The position numbers were made by a program, and so were the translations under genes. From the NCBI RefSeq assembly GCF_029194005.1, contig NZ_JARFVA010000009.1, forward strand, positions 20,006 through 84,005: 64,000 nucleotides of DNA. Reading direction: 5' to 3'. Source of the DNA: Flagellimonas okinawensis (GTDB lineage: Bacteria; Bacteroidota; Bacteroidia; Flavobacteriales; Flavobacteriaceae). Under the pieces are notes generated by a model. The model made no database searches, was not told where the DNA came from, and saw only the letters and a program-made list of their open reading frames with translations. Shown here piece by piece: positions 9,543-19,001 of this stretch (position 1 is the stretch's first letter; the number at the start of each line of letters is the position of its first letter).

Positions 9543-10450
9543 GGCTTTTGTACTAATTTGATCTGATACTGATGTTGAACGGCCACCTTGATGGCTCGAT
9601 TCCGACCTTGAAAAATGCGTTTGATGCCCCGGAACTGGGGGACCCCGGCAATATTGAGGTCTCCAAGGGAGGCATCCACCCCACTTTCGAGCACCTCTCC
9701 CCGCAGTCTATTTTCCACATAGATACCTTCCTCCCCATCCTGAAGGTCAAAAGCCTTTAAGCTGACCTGATGTTCCCCGATCTTGACAATGTCCAACATC
9801 ACCCGGTTCGTTCCTATACGAACAAAACCATAGATGCGGGATCCCCGGGGGAGAAAATGGCCTTCCAGTGACAGGTCGCTGTCCAATCGAAGGACCAAAC
9901 GATGGCCTTCCCTAACGATCTGGTTTCCGTCCACATGGGCCAAACCGACCGGTTTCACGTCGGCTTTGGGGTTCGAGGCAAAGAACAGTTGATGCGCTAG
10001 GACCAATTCTTGGGTCGTTACGGCATCGGATACCCGGACCTCAATGGTATCATGTCCAACGGGGCGAGATTCCTCCGGCCCGGAGGGTTCCTTCCGGTTC
10101 GCCGTGGGAGATCCGGTGGCATGCCCAGTACTGGACCGATAGATACTGTCAATGATCCTTTGCTTCTCATATTCCATATAATCCGGGTTGAAATACCCCT
10201 TATCGTCCACCATATGGTCGGGGTACAAGGACGGCACCTTGGTCTCCCGCTCTTCCTTGACCGCCTCGAGTGCCCCCAACTTGGAATCGAACTCGGGCTG
10301 GTCCTCCCCGAGATCGGGCAGGGGTATGTCCGCCGGGACCAAATCAGGTTCCTTTTCCCTGCCAAAGGTCATGATACCATAAAGGACAAGGAAAATGACC
10401 ACGCAGGCCATCACCAGGACAAAGACAATTTTATTTTTCCGTGCTTTCAT
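9539..10450 (-). CDS. traM: Conjugative transposon protein TraM
   Basis: The protein has 303 residues from the ATG at 10450 (MKARKNKIVFV); an earlier start at 10489 would lie deeper inside traK. It has one N-terminal membrane segment (VFVLVMACVVIFLVLYGIM), a Pro/Glu-rich linker and a C-terminal VirB10-like beta domain (LRLDSDLSLEGHFLPRGSRI, later VASLGDLNIAGVPQ-type strands). TraM spans the inner membrane and periplasm as the energy-coupling scaffold of the transfer channel. It overlaps the end of traK by 20 nt in the tra operon. Confidence 0.85.
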   Translation of the reverse strand: MKARKNKIVFVLVMACVVIFLVLYGIMTFGREKEPDLVPADIPLPDLGEDQPEFDSKLGALEAVKEERETKVPSLYPDHMVDDKGYFNPDYMEYEKQRIIDSIYRSSTGHATGSPTANRKEPSGPEESRPVGHDTIEVRVSDAVTTQELVLAHQLFFASNPKADVKPVGLAHVDGNQIVREGHRLVLRLDSDLSLEGHFLPRGSRIYGFVRIGTNRVMLDIVKIGEHQVSLKAFDLQDGEEGIYVENRLRGEVLESGVDASLGDLNIAGVPQFRGIKRIFQGRNRAIKVAVQHQYQIKLVQKP

Positions 10451-11057
10451 GTATTTCAATGTTTCGAAGTGAATTTTCAAAAAAATCAATGATCAACAAT
10501 CCATGTGGATTATGCGGAAAATTCCGTTCCACTAGGATCAAATGGCCAGAAGTGACCAGTTCATAGGTATCGGTAACCGACCCCCTAAGGATCTGAAGTT
10601 GCGTTCGGGTCCGGAATTCCAGATAGTCCTCCCCCATCACCATCTTGGAATCTATGGCCACTACCCTTTGTACCAGGGAATACTGTAGCAACCGATTATA
10701 GAATCCATCCGCCCTCCTTTGCCGATATACCTCGGCCACCGAGGCATCCCCAAGCCAAAGCGCCCTCTCCATATGCTTTTCATAACTACCGGCATCCATC
10801 CCATAGAACCAGTTATGGAAGCGTTCCAAATGCGCCAAGGCCTCCACTTCCAGGTTTTGTCGTTGATCTCCCCTTTCCAAGGGAAACACCTCCCCTTCCC
10901 CGCTGACCATAAAGGCATGGTCCAAGCTTTCGCGGTATATACCGGCCACGACCAAAACGGACAATAAACTGACCAATCCGGAGACGATGACCACCGAGAG
11001 TACTACCCATCGGTTCCACCGCAGCACATGTACTATATTTTTAAATGGTGTCTTCAT
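10431..11057 (-). CDS. traK: Conjugative transposon protein TraK
   Basis: The protein has 208 residues. The first about 20 residues are cytoplasmic (FKNIVHVLRWNRWVV), then one membrane segment (LSVVIVSGLVSLLSVLVVAGIY without polar residues), then a periplasmic VirB8-like domain with the family pattern LERFHNWFYGMDAGSYEKHM and EFRTRTQLQILRGSV. TraK is an inner-membrane assembly factor of the mating channel. The stop lies inside the start of traM, and traJ lies 11 bp upstream. Confidence 0.88.
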   Translation of the reverse strand: MKTPFKNIVHVLRWNRWVVLSVVIVSGLVSLLSVLVVAGIYRESLDHAFMVSGEGEVFPLERGDQRQNLEVEALAHLERFHNWFYGMDAGSYEKHMERALWLGDASVAEVYRQRRADGFYNRLLQYSLVQRVVAIDSKMVMGEDYLEFRTRTQLQILRGSVTDTYELVTSGHLILVERNFPHNPHGLLIIDFFENSLRNIEIHESTEK

Positions 11058-11068
11058 GATCGTAATGA

Positions 11069-11908
11069 TTATCCGGTGAACAGGCGCAGTGTAAAACTGG
11101 TCGCTTTCCGGTACAGTTTAAATTTGAGCAGGACGATAAAACCAATGGTACCAAGTTCAATGATGGAAGCAAAGAATTCACTGCCCCAGTCAAAACCAAA
11201 GAGGTTGCCCCAGAAGTTGGTACTGATCTCCGTGTAGAGATGGTTCACGAACACATTGACCAAAAAGAAGGCCGGTACTATCATATAGACCCCTGCATAG
11301 AGTTTGAAATAGTTATAGGCCAGGGGACGGAACTTCTCAAAGACGGCCATACTGATCACCAGGGGAAAAAAGGCCTGTAAGATCCCCAACAGAAAATACC
11401 GTTCCGATAAAAAGAGCGGATAAATGAACAGGTCCAGTAGCCATAGTACCACCCCGACCACAAAGGCCAGGACCTTCAGGCCATATAGTGGTGTTACCAG
11501 GGCCTCATACAACAGTGCCATGGCTTTTTTGGCGGCATCCAGGGCCCCCACGTCCCGCTCCAGATCTACCTCCTGCAACTGCAACGGCAGGAGGGCCGGA
11601 GCGGTATCACGGTACCGGGTCTCTATGGCGACCAATATCCCATCGAACACCCCCAGTACTTCGGTTGAAAAAATGACCAGGAGCACCACCAAAAAATTCT
11701 TGGCCAATTCCGTTGGGGTCAATCCCCAGGTATGCCCATCGGTACTGGCCATGCCCTCACTGTACTTTTTCAATATGTTAATCAAAAAGAACAGGACGGC
11801 CAAAGCCTTCATCCCCACTAGGGCGTACTGGGAAAAATCACTGTCCTTGATGGTCTGGAAGACCGCATCCACATATTCCAATCCTATGCCCAAAAAGAAC
11901 CCTCCCAT
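11069..11908 (-). CDS. traJ: Conjugative transposon protein TraJ (VirB6/TrbL-like)
   Basis: The protein has 279 residues and about six to seven membrane segments, for example VGMKALAVLFFLINIL, FLVVLLVIFSTEVLGVFD, VLAFVVGVVLWLLDLFIYPL and TIGFIVLLKFKLY. It is the polytopic inner-membrane channel protein of the Bacteroidota transfer apparatus, comparable in position and topology to VirB6/TrbL. It directly abuts traI (shared base at 11908), so the two are coupled. Confidence 0.88.
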   Translation of the reverse strand: MGGFFLGIGLEYVDAVFQTIKDSDFSQYALVGMKALAVLFFLINILKKYSEGMASTDGHTWGLTPTELAKNFLVVLLVIFSTEVLGVFDGILVAIETRYRDTAPALLPLQLQEVDLERDVGALDAAKKAMALLYEALVTPLYGLKVLAFVVGVVLWLLDLFIYPLFLSERYFLLGILQAFFPLVISMAVFEKFRPLAYNYFKLYAGVYMIVPAFFLVNVFVNHLYTEISTNFWGNLFGFDWGSEFFASIIELGTIGFIVLLKFKLYRKATSFTLRLFTG

Positions 11909-12513
11909 CAGTATCCCGTTTCTCTATCATTGATCATAGCCTGCATCCGACGAAATGAGATGATCTCTCCGTAGCGTCTTAGCTTGGTCTCCAGCTCGGC
12001 CACCATTTCCTGCGACCGGACCTTTTTCTCCATCAATATGGCCGTACGCTCGGCATCCGTCATCTTCAATAGATCATCGGACAAGATCTGATTGACAAAG
12101 TCCAGGTCATCAATGGCCATATCCATGATCTGCTCAAAGGAACGCGACACCTGTTCCACCTCATCCGTTTTGATATATGGGGAGTTCAGGATAGCACGCA
12201 GATTTTGTTGCACTTTACGGAACAGTGCCTCATTGTTCCTGACCATTTCCTGGATGGCCTTCAATTGTTTGATGGCATTGTTCACCTTGACAATATTGTC
12301 CTTCTGTTCCTTCAAAAATTCCACGGTCCTCAACAGTTCAGAGGTCTGCTTGGCGGATTCCAATAAAGATTTGGTCATACTGATAAAGTTGGTATTGTCA
12401 TAAACCGGCATCCCCTGGGCCACAAGCCTGCCAGAGGGACAAAGCATCAATAAAAGGATCGATATCCCTGTGCCGACCCTCTTCCATAGGGCATGTCTTA
12501 CATCTATTTTCAT
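11908..12513 (-). CDS. traI: Conjugative transposon protein TraI (DUF4141, VirB5-like)
   Basis: The protein has 201 residues. A signal peptide ending near RLVAQG is followed by an almost all-helical, coiled-coil-rich body (TKSLLESAKQTSELLRTVEF, DNIVKVNNAIKQLKAIQEMV). This is the DUF4141 pattern found between traG and traJ in CTnDOT-like operons and is likely a VirB5-like periplasmic component. It overlaps traG by 4 nt and abuts traJ. Confidence 0.83.
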   Translation of the reverse strand: MKIDVRHALWKRVGTGISILLLMLCPSGRLVAQGMPVYDNTNFISMTKSLLESAKQTSELLRTVEFLKEQKDNIVKVNNAIKQLKAIQEMVRNNEALFRKVQQNLRAILNSPYIKTDEVEQVSRSFEQIMDMAIDDLDFVNQILSDDLLKMTDAERTAILMEKKVRSQEMVAELETKLRRYGEIISFRRMQAMINDRETGY

Positions 12514-14921
12514 ATGGTTCTCTTTTGTTGATTTATAAATTCCTTAATGGCCCGTTCCATATTGCCGCACTGCCGATAGTGTTCCATGATCAGGGCATGT
12601 TCCGCCCCATCGGTGAGATAAGCGGCATGGGCCTCAGGGGGCACTTCCAGTCGGAAGACATTGCTTTCATTCCCGATCTTGATAAAGATCTCGGTATACC
12701 TTCTCTTCCCGGTGAGTTGGTTGCGTATGGACCTCAGTTGGACGATGTCATGATCGGAGAGGTTCAGCCTGCGCCGCAGATCCGCATACCCCTTTTCATT
12801 TCTAAGGCTGTAGATGACCTGGGTGTTTTCCAGTATGCTCGCCGCCGCCGGATTTTCAGGTAATTGATTGATGGATTGCAATACGATACCAACGGCCCCG
12901 TTCTGTTTTCTTATGGCCTGGTAGTAGAATTCCACACTCTCAAGGACCTTGGGGAACTTCAATTGCTTGGCGAATTCATCGAAGAGCACCATGCCCCGTT
13001 CGGACCGGTTCTGCCAAATGGTCCGTTGGATGGCGGACTTGATCAATTTGAGCATCACGGATAGGATCTCCTTATTGTCCCTGACCTCGTCCAGTTCAAA
13101 AACGATCAAACGCTTATCCTCTATTTTATAGGTCTGGTCCTCCTCGGCATGGAACAGGGTACTGTACATCCCCCCATCCACATATTCGGAAAGGATGTGT
13201 AAAAAACCATAGACATTAAAATCGGATTCCTGTACGCGGATATCCCTAATCAAGGTGTCCTTGTGGCGGTCCACAAAACTGTAGAGTGAAGCGAGGGAAT
13301 GCCCTTCCCTGACCCGGTCATAGTAGTGCAGCAATACTTTTTTCAGGGCCACATGCCTGGATTTGGCCACCTGTTCCTCTGCCAGGAGCTCCAAGAGAAA
13401 TAGGGCCAGGTCCTCTAAGCGCTCCGGGGTCAAGTCAGCTTCGTCGACCATGTAAAACGGATTGATCCCCAAATTCCTTCCCTGCTCATAGCGCAGTACC
13501 ACGTGGTCATCCGGGTATAGCTTGGCGAACTTGGCATAGGACCCTCCCAAATCTATAATGACCAACCGAACACCGGCTTCGAAGAATTGACGCAGAATGT
13601 TATTGCCCAAGAAGGACTTACCTTCCCCGGTGGGTGCGAATATGGCAAAATTACGGGCCTTGATACGCGTTTTCCCCTCATCCCAGACATCCTTGAGCAC
13701 GGGAACATTGTACTGCCTGTCATTGAAGAGGATACCGCTATGGTCCGAGCGATAGTTGGTATTGTTGATATAAAGACAAAGGGCCGCTTTAAGGTCCATC
13801 ACAAAAAGATCCCCATTGGAAAAGTTGGGGGCATGACAGGGATAGGAATTCAAAAAATAGTGTGTACGCTCCCCGCCATTGGGATGGTAAGGCCGTATGT
13901 CCAACCCTTTCAACGGCGCTTTGATCTTGGAGGCGATTCCCTTCAACGCCCCCAGTTCCTGGTGCCAATAGATGATGTTCACATGACCTCGAACGATTCG
14001 CGAAGTATCGTCCGCATTGATCTTGTCCAGGATATGACGGACCTTTTCAAGGACCACTTGGTTTTGTGATCCAAAATTGGAACTCTTTGCAAGTCCCTCG
14101 ATCTTCTTGTCCAATACCTTGCGCCACTTTTGGGTATCGTCCATATACAGTATCTGGTTGACGATATGGTTCTCACCCAGTTCCAGTCCCAGACCATCCA
14201 AAAACCCCATATGAAAACTGAAGCCCTCCGAACTGAACTTCCCATTGGGAATACTGCTCTGCACGCTTTCACCAAAACACCCTTCACTGTTGATGGCCAT
14301 CAGGTCGAAATAATGGTCACCTATCTCAATGGGATGGTTCCCGAACAGGATATCCGTATCAAAATCAGGATTGAAGCCGTTGAAGTACGCCCGGGTATGT
14401 GCCAGGATCTCATCTGATCCCATGGGGACCGCTACCAAGCCTTTGTAATTGTTGATATAGGATACCACATCGTCGACTGCGGTCATGAACTCCGCAACTT
14501 GCCTGTCCAACTTGCGGTGCAGCCCTTTTTCCAGTTTTCGAAAGGGATTGACATACTTGGCAGCGTTCAGCTCATTGTCCAATGGAAGTACAAAGCACAG
14601 GTACCCTTGATGCAGCAGATATTCCCGCCCCTTGAAATGATCGTGGGTCGCCTTGGACAAAAAAGTATCCGTGGGAAGCCCAGCTGCATCATAGCCTTTC
14701 TTTTGATATACGTCCTGTTTATGGACGACCGTCCCCACGGGCAGGGATTTAAAGGCCTGGAACCACATAGCGTGCAATTCCTCAAAATCGGTTTCCGATA
14801 AGGAATATACTTCCGGCAGTTCCAACCGATAGTAAAGGACCACATTGCCATTGTTGCCAAAGACCACATGGTTCTGGATATCAAGTATGGGATGGTTGGT
14901 ACTGAGATCGATCTTAGACAT
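12510..14921 (-). CDS. traG: TraG, VirB4-like conjugation ATPase
   Basis: The protein has 803 residues, the usual length for this family. The N-terminal half is the VirB4 domain. The C-terminal half is the P-loop ATPase: Walker A FAPTGEGKSFLGN near residue 430, Walker B-like region RGMVLFDEFAKQL near 640, followed by VGIVLQSINQLPENPAA. TraG powers assembly and DNA transfer by the type IV secretion system at the inner membrane. Its start overlaps the end of traF by 8 nt and its stop overlaps traI by 4 nt. All motifs look intact. Confidence 0.93.
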   Translation of the reverse strand: MSKIDLSTNHPILDIQNHVVFGNNGNVVLYYRLELPEVYSLSETDFEELHAMWFQAFKSLPVGTVVHKQDVYQKKGYDAAGLPTDTFLSKATHDHFKGREYLLHQGYLCFVLPLDNELNAAKYVNPFRKLEKGLHRKLDRQVAEFMTAVDDVVSYINNYKGLVAVPMGSDEILAHTRAYFNGFNPDFDTDILFGNHPIEIGDHYFDLMAINSEGCFGESVQSSIPNGKFSSEGFSFHMGFLDGLGLELGENHIVNQILYMDDTQKWRKVLDKKIEGLAKSSNFGSQNQVVLEKVRHILDKINADDTSRIVRGHVNIIYWHQELGALKGIASKIKAPLKGLDIRPYHPNGGERTHYFLNSYPCHAPNFSNGDLFVMDLKAALCLYINNTNYRSDHSGILFNDRQYNVPVLKDVWDEGKTRIKARNFAIFAPTGEGKSFLGNNILRQFFEAGVRLVIIDLGGSYAKFAKLYPDDHVVLRYEQGRNLGINPFYMVDEADLTPERLEDLALFLLELLAEEQVAKSRHVALKKVLLHYYDRVREGHSLASLYSFVDRHKDTLIRDIRVQESDFNVYGFLHILSEYVDGGMYSTLFHAEEDQTYKIEDKRLIVFELDEVRDNKEILSVMLKLIKSAIQRTIWQNRSERGMVLFDEFAKQLKFPKVLESVEFYYQAIRKQNGAVGIVLQSINQLPENPAAASILENTQVIYSLRNEKGYADLRRRLNLSDHDIVQLRSIRNQLTGKRRYTEIFIKIGNESNVFRLEVPPEAHAAYLTDGAEHALIMEHYRQCGNMERAIKEFINQQKRTI

Positions 14922-15195
14922 CGTGCAAGGGGCTAATGGATTTATTGCTGATCACGGAAGGGAAATTTTGGCCCGTGCCGATATGATACGGATGCCCGAC
15001 CCATCGTAGCAATGCCCCGTACAACAGGACATTGAACAACAACAGGCCTACGATGACACCAAAACTGAAAGAAAAAATGATGACCAGGAGCGAACCGATG
15101 ACCGATACCATCATAAGGCCGAACAGGGAAATGGAAAGGCCCATGATCATCGCCTGCTTTCTTATGTTCCCATAGACTTCAAACTTTTTCATCAC
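14914..15195 (-). CDS. traF: Conjugative transposon protein TraF (DUF4133, VirB3-like)
   Basis: The protein has 93 residues. A short polar N-terminus (KKFEVYGNIRKQAMIMGL) is followed by two membrane segments around LFGLMMVSVIGSLLVIIF and VIVGLLLFNVLLYGALLR. Size, topology and position between traE and traG fit DUF4133/TraF. It overlaps traE by 4 nt and traG by 8 nt. Confidence 0.85.
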   Translation of the reverse strand: MMKKFEVYGNIRKQAMIMGLSISLFGLMMVSVIGSLLVIIFSFSFGVIVGLLLFNVLLYGALLRWVGHPYHIGTGQNFPSVISNKSISPLHDV

Positions 15196-15479
15196 ACCAC
15201 GATTCCTATGAGATAGGTAAATATACCCACTACGGCCCCTGCGATCAGTACGAATACAAGTACTCGGGTGATCCCTTTTTTCAGATCGGAATTCTCTCCA
15301 AAGAAGTGACCTGCATTAAACAGGAATCCCACTAAAAAAATGACCCCGAGGATAATGGGGAATATGGCCCGAATGGTATCCGAGATGTCATTGACGGAAT
15401 CCTCGATACCCCCGATCTGGGCCAATAGGGCACTGGAGGTAAAGAGTAGTAACAAGGTAAGGAAGAATGATTTTCGCAT
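15192..15479 (-). CDS. traE: Conjugative transposon protein TraE (DUF4134, VirB2-like)
   Basis: The protein has 95 residues. A signal peptide (cut near LLAQ) is followed by two membrane segments (IFPIILGVIFLVGFLFNAGH and VLVFVLIAGAVVGIFTYLIG). DUF4134/TraE proteins are pilin-like subunits of the mating apparatus. It is the first gene of the visible tra operon; no good promoter match was found in the about 90 bp upstream. Confidence 0.87.
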   Translation of the reverse strand: MRKSFFLTLLLLFTSSALLAQIGGIEDSVNDISDTIRAIFPIILGVIFLVGFLFNAGHFFGENSDLKKGITRVLVFVLIAGAVVGIFTYLIGIVV

Positions 15480-15640
15480 ATCGTGAACGTTTAATTATTT
15501 GACAATTATCGATAGGTGAAAAGTACTTGAAATAACACCTCAAAAATCTGTCTTTCAGTGTTTTGCGAACAACATTAATTTTGTTACCAAATAGCTTCAT
15601 TTGCATTCATCCACTATCAAAATATAGGAAAGAGGCCACG

Positions 15641-15883
15641 ATGATCGTTGATATCCCCAAATGTCCAAATCAGAAAATAGGCCCAAAACGTCAAATAGCA
15701 CGTGATCGGCCCGTTATGGACCATATATTTTGGGGATACCAATTAGGTGAAAACATCAGATGTAAACGCTGTGGGTCCTCGGCCACCTCAAAGAAGCAGT
15801 ACCCCTTGATCTGGAAAGTTGTGTGGAAAAGCACGGACATATGGCCTAAACTCATTTTTTCACATACAGAATTTAATTCGTGA
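15641..15883 (+). CDS. Small hypothetical protein with a CxxC pair
   Basis: There is an open frame of 80 codons from the ATG at 15641 (an upstream ATG at 15563 would add 26 codons). It has one CKRCGS pair and is otherwise basic with many aromatic residues. I do not recognise it. It lies between the start of the tra operon and the response regulator gene, in a 467-bp stretch that otherwise shows nothing. It may be spurious. Confidence 0.22.
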   Translation: MIVDIPKCPNQKIGPKRQIARDRPVMDHIFWGYQLGENIRCKRCGSSATSKKQYPLIWKVVWKSTDIWPKLIFSHTEFNS

Positions 15884-15946
15884 CAACATTTTTTTTAATG
15901 AATATGCCAAAGCCTATACATTTTCATAAGATTTAAAAATAGCCAC

Positions 15947-16366
15947 ATGTACAAGGAAATATATTTGGTAGATGATGAGGAACTGATCAATACCATAAAT
16001 GCAATTCAGTTTAGGAAATTGGGACTTGAGGACAAGATCAGAAGTTTCACAAATCCAGAATTGGCCTTGGATGGCCTAAGATTTCGAGAAGATCATTCAG
16101 AGAGGCTGATCGTTTTTTTGGACATCAATATGCCCGAGATGACCGGATTTGAGTTTTTGGAGTTCATGCAACTTGAAAGGCTTCCCTCGCAGATAGATGT
16201 GGTAATCGTCACCTCGTCCGACAGGGAGGATGACCTGGAAACGGCAAAAAAATATACTGAATATGTACGTGGGTTCGTGAAGAAGCCATTGAGAAAGGAA
16301 GATATCCAAAACTATCTTGAAATGGATACGGCATTGTTCCCGAACGATGGTGCCACAACAGTATAG
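15947..16366 (+). CDS. Single-domain response regulator (receiver only)
   Basis: The protein has 139 residues, all one CheY-like receiver. The acidic pair is in YLVDDEE (about 8-12), the phospho-acceptor Asp is in FLDINMPEMTGFEFL (about residue 60), the switch Ser/Thr is in IVTSSDRED (about 90), and the Lys is in VKKPLRKEDI. There is no output domain, so it must act by protein-protein contact. It converges with a histidine kinase gene 65 bp away, a likely partner. Confidence 0.9.
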   Translation: MYKEIYLVDDEELINTINAIQFRKLGLEDKIRSFTNPELALDGLRFREDHSERLIVFLDINMPEMTGFEFLEFMQLERLPSQIDVVIVTSSDREDDLETAKKYTEYVRGFVKKPLRKEDIQNYLEMDTALFPNDGATTV

Positions 16367-16431
16367 GTCCCCAATATTCACGATATACCCCTATCCATAG
16401 AGCGAAAAACTTTGGACGGGGTACCGGCAGT

Positions 16432-17910
16432 CTAATGTTCGGATGAAAAACGTACCATAAAGTTGGTGCCCTCGTTCTTTTGACTTTCACAGATGAGTTC
16501 GCCTCCCAAAATCTCCACAAAATCCTTGGCGATCAACAGACCAAAACCGGTACCTTTTTCACCCGATGTGCCCCTTGTCGATTGGGGTTTGTCCCCTTGG
16601 GCCAATTTGTTGAACCAGGAAGCGTCCATGCCCGTTCCAAAGTCCTCGACCCCAATTTCAATATATCCTTCCCCTTGGCGTGACCATAGGACTATTTTTT
16701 GGTCCTTATGACTGAACTTTAGCGCATTGGATATCAGATTTCTTAAAACGACCTTTAAAATATTATCGTCCGTAAGGATTTCAGGGGCCGATACTTCATG
16801 GACAATGGCAATATTTTTGTTCTCTGCAATTCTTTCAAATTCATTGCTGAGGGTCGCGAACATCTCTTGGATATCACATCGTCTTGTCTCCAGCCTAATC
16901 CCTTCAAGCTGACTGTAGGACCATTGCAACAGTCCGTTCACCATATCTATTTTATCCGAAATTTCAATATTCAGCTTTTCCAATATCCCCTTCAGTTCAT
17001 CATCCTCCAGATGTTCCTCTATCATTGAAATGATCACACTTAGATTGTTGAGGGGGGCACGTACATCATGGGATAAAAGGGAGAACAATTTATTCTTGAG
17101 CTCGTTCACCCTTGCCAGCTCCTCATTTTGCATTTCCAGTGCGCTGTTCGTGATTTGCAGTTCTTTGGTTTGCCGGTCCACCTCCGATATAAGATTCCGG
17201 TTCGCCTCAATTTGGATCCTCATGTTCTCATCTTCGATCAATTTGTACTTAAATCCGAGAAGAAGAGAGAAAAGGATCAATTGAAAAGTGATCAAGACCG
17301 AAGTGGTCAACACTACCGGAATCGCATTGAACGTATAGAACCTCATCAAAAACCACGTACCAATATAAAATAGGGCCGCCAGTAAAATTGGGGCATAGGA
17401 ATAAAGATAGTACCTATTGAACCTTTGAGCTGTAAAAAGCCAAAAACCGGAAAAGATGTTGAGAAAAATAGCCGCCATGGCAATGATCGCAGCGATCATC
17501 ACAACCATATCATTGAACACATCCGAGCCCGTAAGCAAATTATTGGCCAGATGTAACAATGGAAGACCGACCGTGGCAATTATCAAAAAACGGTACCCCT
17601 TGGACAATCTGGGATACCTGCTCCCTTCAATATTGAGATAGTCCTTCGTGAAAATCAACAATCCATAGGTGGTGATCATTGCGGTGGTCAACGAGGCCTT
17701 ATCGGCAAACAGGGCCAAGGATTCCCCAAAGGAACCGTCGATAAAAAACGATAGGCTCCAATGCATGGTCAGCCCAAATATCAAGATACAGTAATGGAGC
17801 AAGATCTTATGTCTCAAAATGAGGTACGAGAAGAGGTGATACACCCCAAAAACTCCAAAAATCGCCGTAAATACCAATGTTGTCAAAAACCTGAAATCCA
17901 GATTCTCCAT
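16432..17910 (-). CDS. Membrane sensor histidine kinase (7TM-type input)
   Basis: The protein has 492 residues from the ATG at 17910 (MENLDFRFL); the frame is open further upstream but the extra residues look non-coding. The first about 220 residues hold about seven membrane helices, as in 7TM-DISM sensors. A coiled coil follows, then HisKA with the H-box LFSLLSHDVRAPLNNLS, N-box LRNLISNALKFSH, G1 VEDFGTGM and G2 KGTGFGLLI. All catalytic motifs are present. It is convergent with the receiver gene at 15947 and sits in the element core between tra and the DnaC-like gene. Confidence 0.92.
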   Translation of the reverse strand: MENLDFRFLTTLVFTAIFGVFGVYHLFSYLILRHKILLHYCILIFGLTMHWSLSFFIDGSFGESLALFADKASLTTAMITTYGLLIFTKDYLNIEGSRYPRLSKGYRFLIIATVGLPLLHLANNLLTGSDVFNDMVVMIAAIIAMAAIFLNIFSGFWLFTAQRFNRYYLYSYAPILLAALFYIGTWFLMRFYTFNAIPVVLTTSVLITFQLILFSLLLGFKYKLIEDENMRIQIEANRNLISEVDRQTKELQITNSALEMQNEELARVNELKNKLFSLLSHDVRAPLNNLSVIISMIEEHLEDDELKGILEKLNIEISDKIDMVNGLLQWSYSQLEGIRLETRRCDIQEMFATLSNEFERIAENKNIAIVHEVSAPEILTDDNILKVVLRNLISNALKFSHKDQKIVLWSRQGEGYIEIGVEDFGTGMDASWFNKLAQGDKPQSTRGTSGEKGTGFGLLIAKDFVEILGGELICESQKNEGTNFMVRFSSEH

Positions 17911-18141
17911 AATATTAATTAAAGGGTAGGCTGTTAAAAATAATGCTTTGGGAACCGGTTCCACGCCGATTCCTTTTTTCAATGTAAACCTTTTATAAAA
18001 AAAGCGCAAGTCCAATCCTTTCAAATTGGATGTGATGAACAAATCAAGGGAAACGGTGAACAAAAAACAATCCGCCCAATGATACCTTAGCACCCCATAA
18101 GAACTTTTTGGATCCGGAATTCCATCCGATGGGCAGGACCA

Positions 18142-18900
18142 TCAAAGGATCCCAACGGATGTATGGTTAGGTCGACCGATAACTTGACGTTCCGAGCCAC
18201 GGTGGCCCATTCCCATCTTGCCCTGGAGATTACGGTAAAAGCGGCTTTCAGCCCTGTTCTTTTTGTCAAAGGCCACCAAATTGAACATTCGTCGCATTCG
18301 GCCCAGGACCCGCTTGCCGTAACGCTCTTCCAGTTCACCGACATTGAGATCGGTGGTACAATGGGTTCGCACATGATGTTTGACAAATAAAGCATAGCGG
18401 GACAACAAGACCTTGCCCAATACATTGCACTCCTTTCCATTATGCCATCCGTTGGGTTCCGCGCCAAGATCGTCAAAACAGAAAAACTGCCCATTGCCAA
18501 AATCCTCGATAGTCTTATGCCCCAAATGGTTGAAACCAAATACCACATTGCGGGTGGGAATGACGATATAGGGACGCTGACAGGGAACCAAAAACCTTAA
18601 AAGCCGAATCAAACCGATCTTTCCACAGCCTACAGGTCCGGTCAACAACAACCCACGGAGGGGTTCGATGCCATACTTTTTACAGCGATCGTAATCCCTG
18701 GTAAGGTAAGCGCATAAAACCAGCAGGGTATCCATATCTTCTTCATGGATATTGAACCGCTCCCCGAACATCATTTTGCCCTTGACCTGAAGATACTCCA
18801 GTATCCTTTCGAAATCATAGGTGACCTTAGTACCTTCCAGTTTCCCAATGTGATAGGTGCGCGCACCTTCGGTGATGATATGTGGATGATTCAATTTCAT
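18142..18900 (-). CDS. DnaC/IstB-like AAA ATPase with altered Walker A
   Basis: The protein has 252 residues. A helical N-terminal part (about 1-85) is followed by a P-loop domain: GLLLTGPVGCGKIGLIRLL near residue 90 and Walker B FFCFDDLGAEP near 140. Similar proteins are common in Bacteroidota conjugative elements near RteC and are thought to help replication or maintenance. The Walker A residue after the invariant Lys is Ile instead of Thr/Ser (GKI), which should weaken Mg-ATP binding. The C-terminal about 30 residues are basic and not recognised. Confidence 0.8.
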   Translation of the reverse strand: MKLNHPHIITEGARTYHIGKLEGTKVTYDFERILEYLQVKGKMMFGERFNIHEEDMDTLLVLCAYLTRDYDRCKKYGIEPLRGLLLTGPVGCGKIGLIRLLRFLVPCQRPYIVIPTRNVVFGFNHLGHKTIEDFGNGQFFCFDDLGAEPNGWHNGKECNVLGKVLLSRYALFVKHHVRTHCTTDLNVGELEERYGKRVLGRMRRMFNLVAFDKKNRAESRFYRNLQGKMGMGHRGSERQVIGRPNHTSVGIL

Positions 18901-19001
18901 GATGCTTACCGATATGCCCTTAATGATCTATTGGAAGTTCCCGAATTACTATTTTTCAAGGTCGTTTTGATGAATCTTTCTAATGACATCCCCTTCGAGA
19001 A

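Noticed and set aside
15947..17910. RteA/RteB two-component pair
   Set aside because: The regulator has only a receiver with no DNA-binding output, and the kinase has a 7TM-type input; neither fits the RteA/RteB architecture.
18087..18548. Minus-strand frame of 153 codons overlapping the DnaC-like gene
   Set aside because: It is the same strand in another phase; the DnaC-like frame contains the Walker motifs and explains the sequence.
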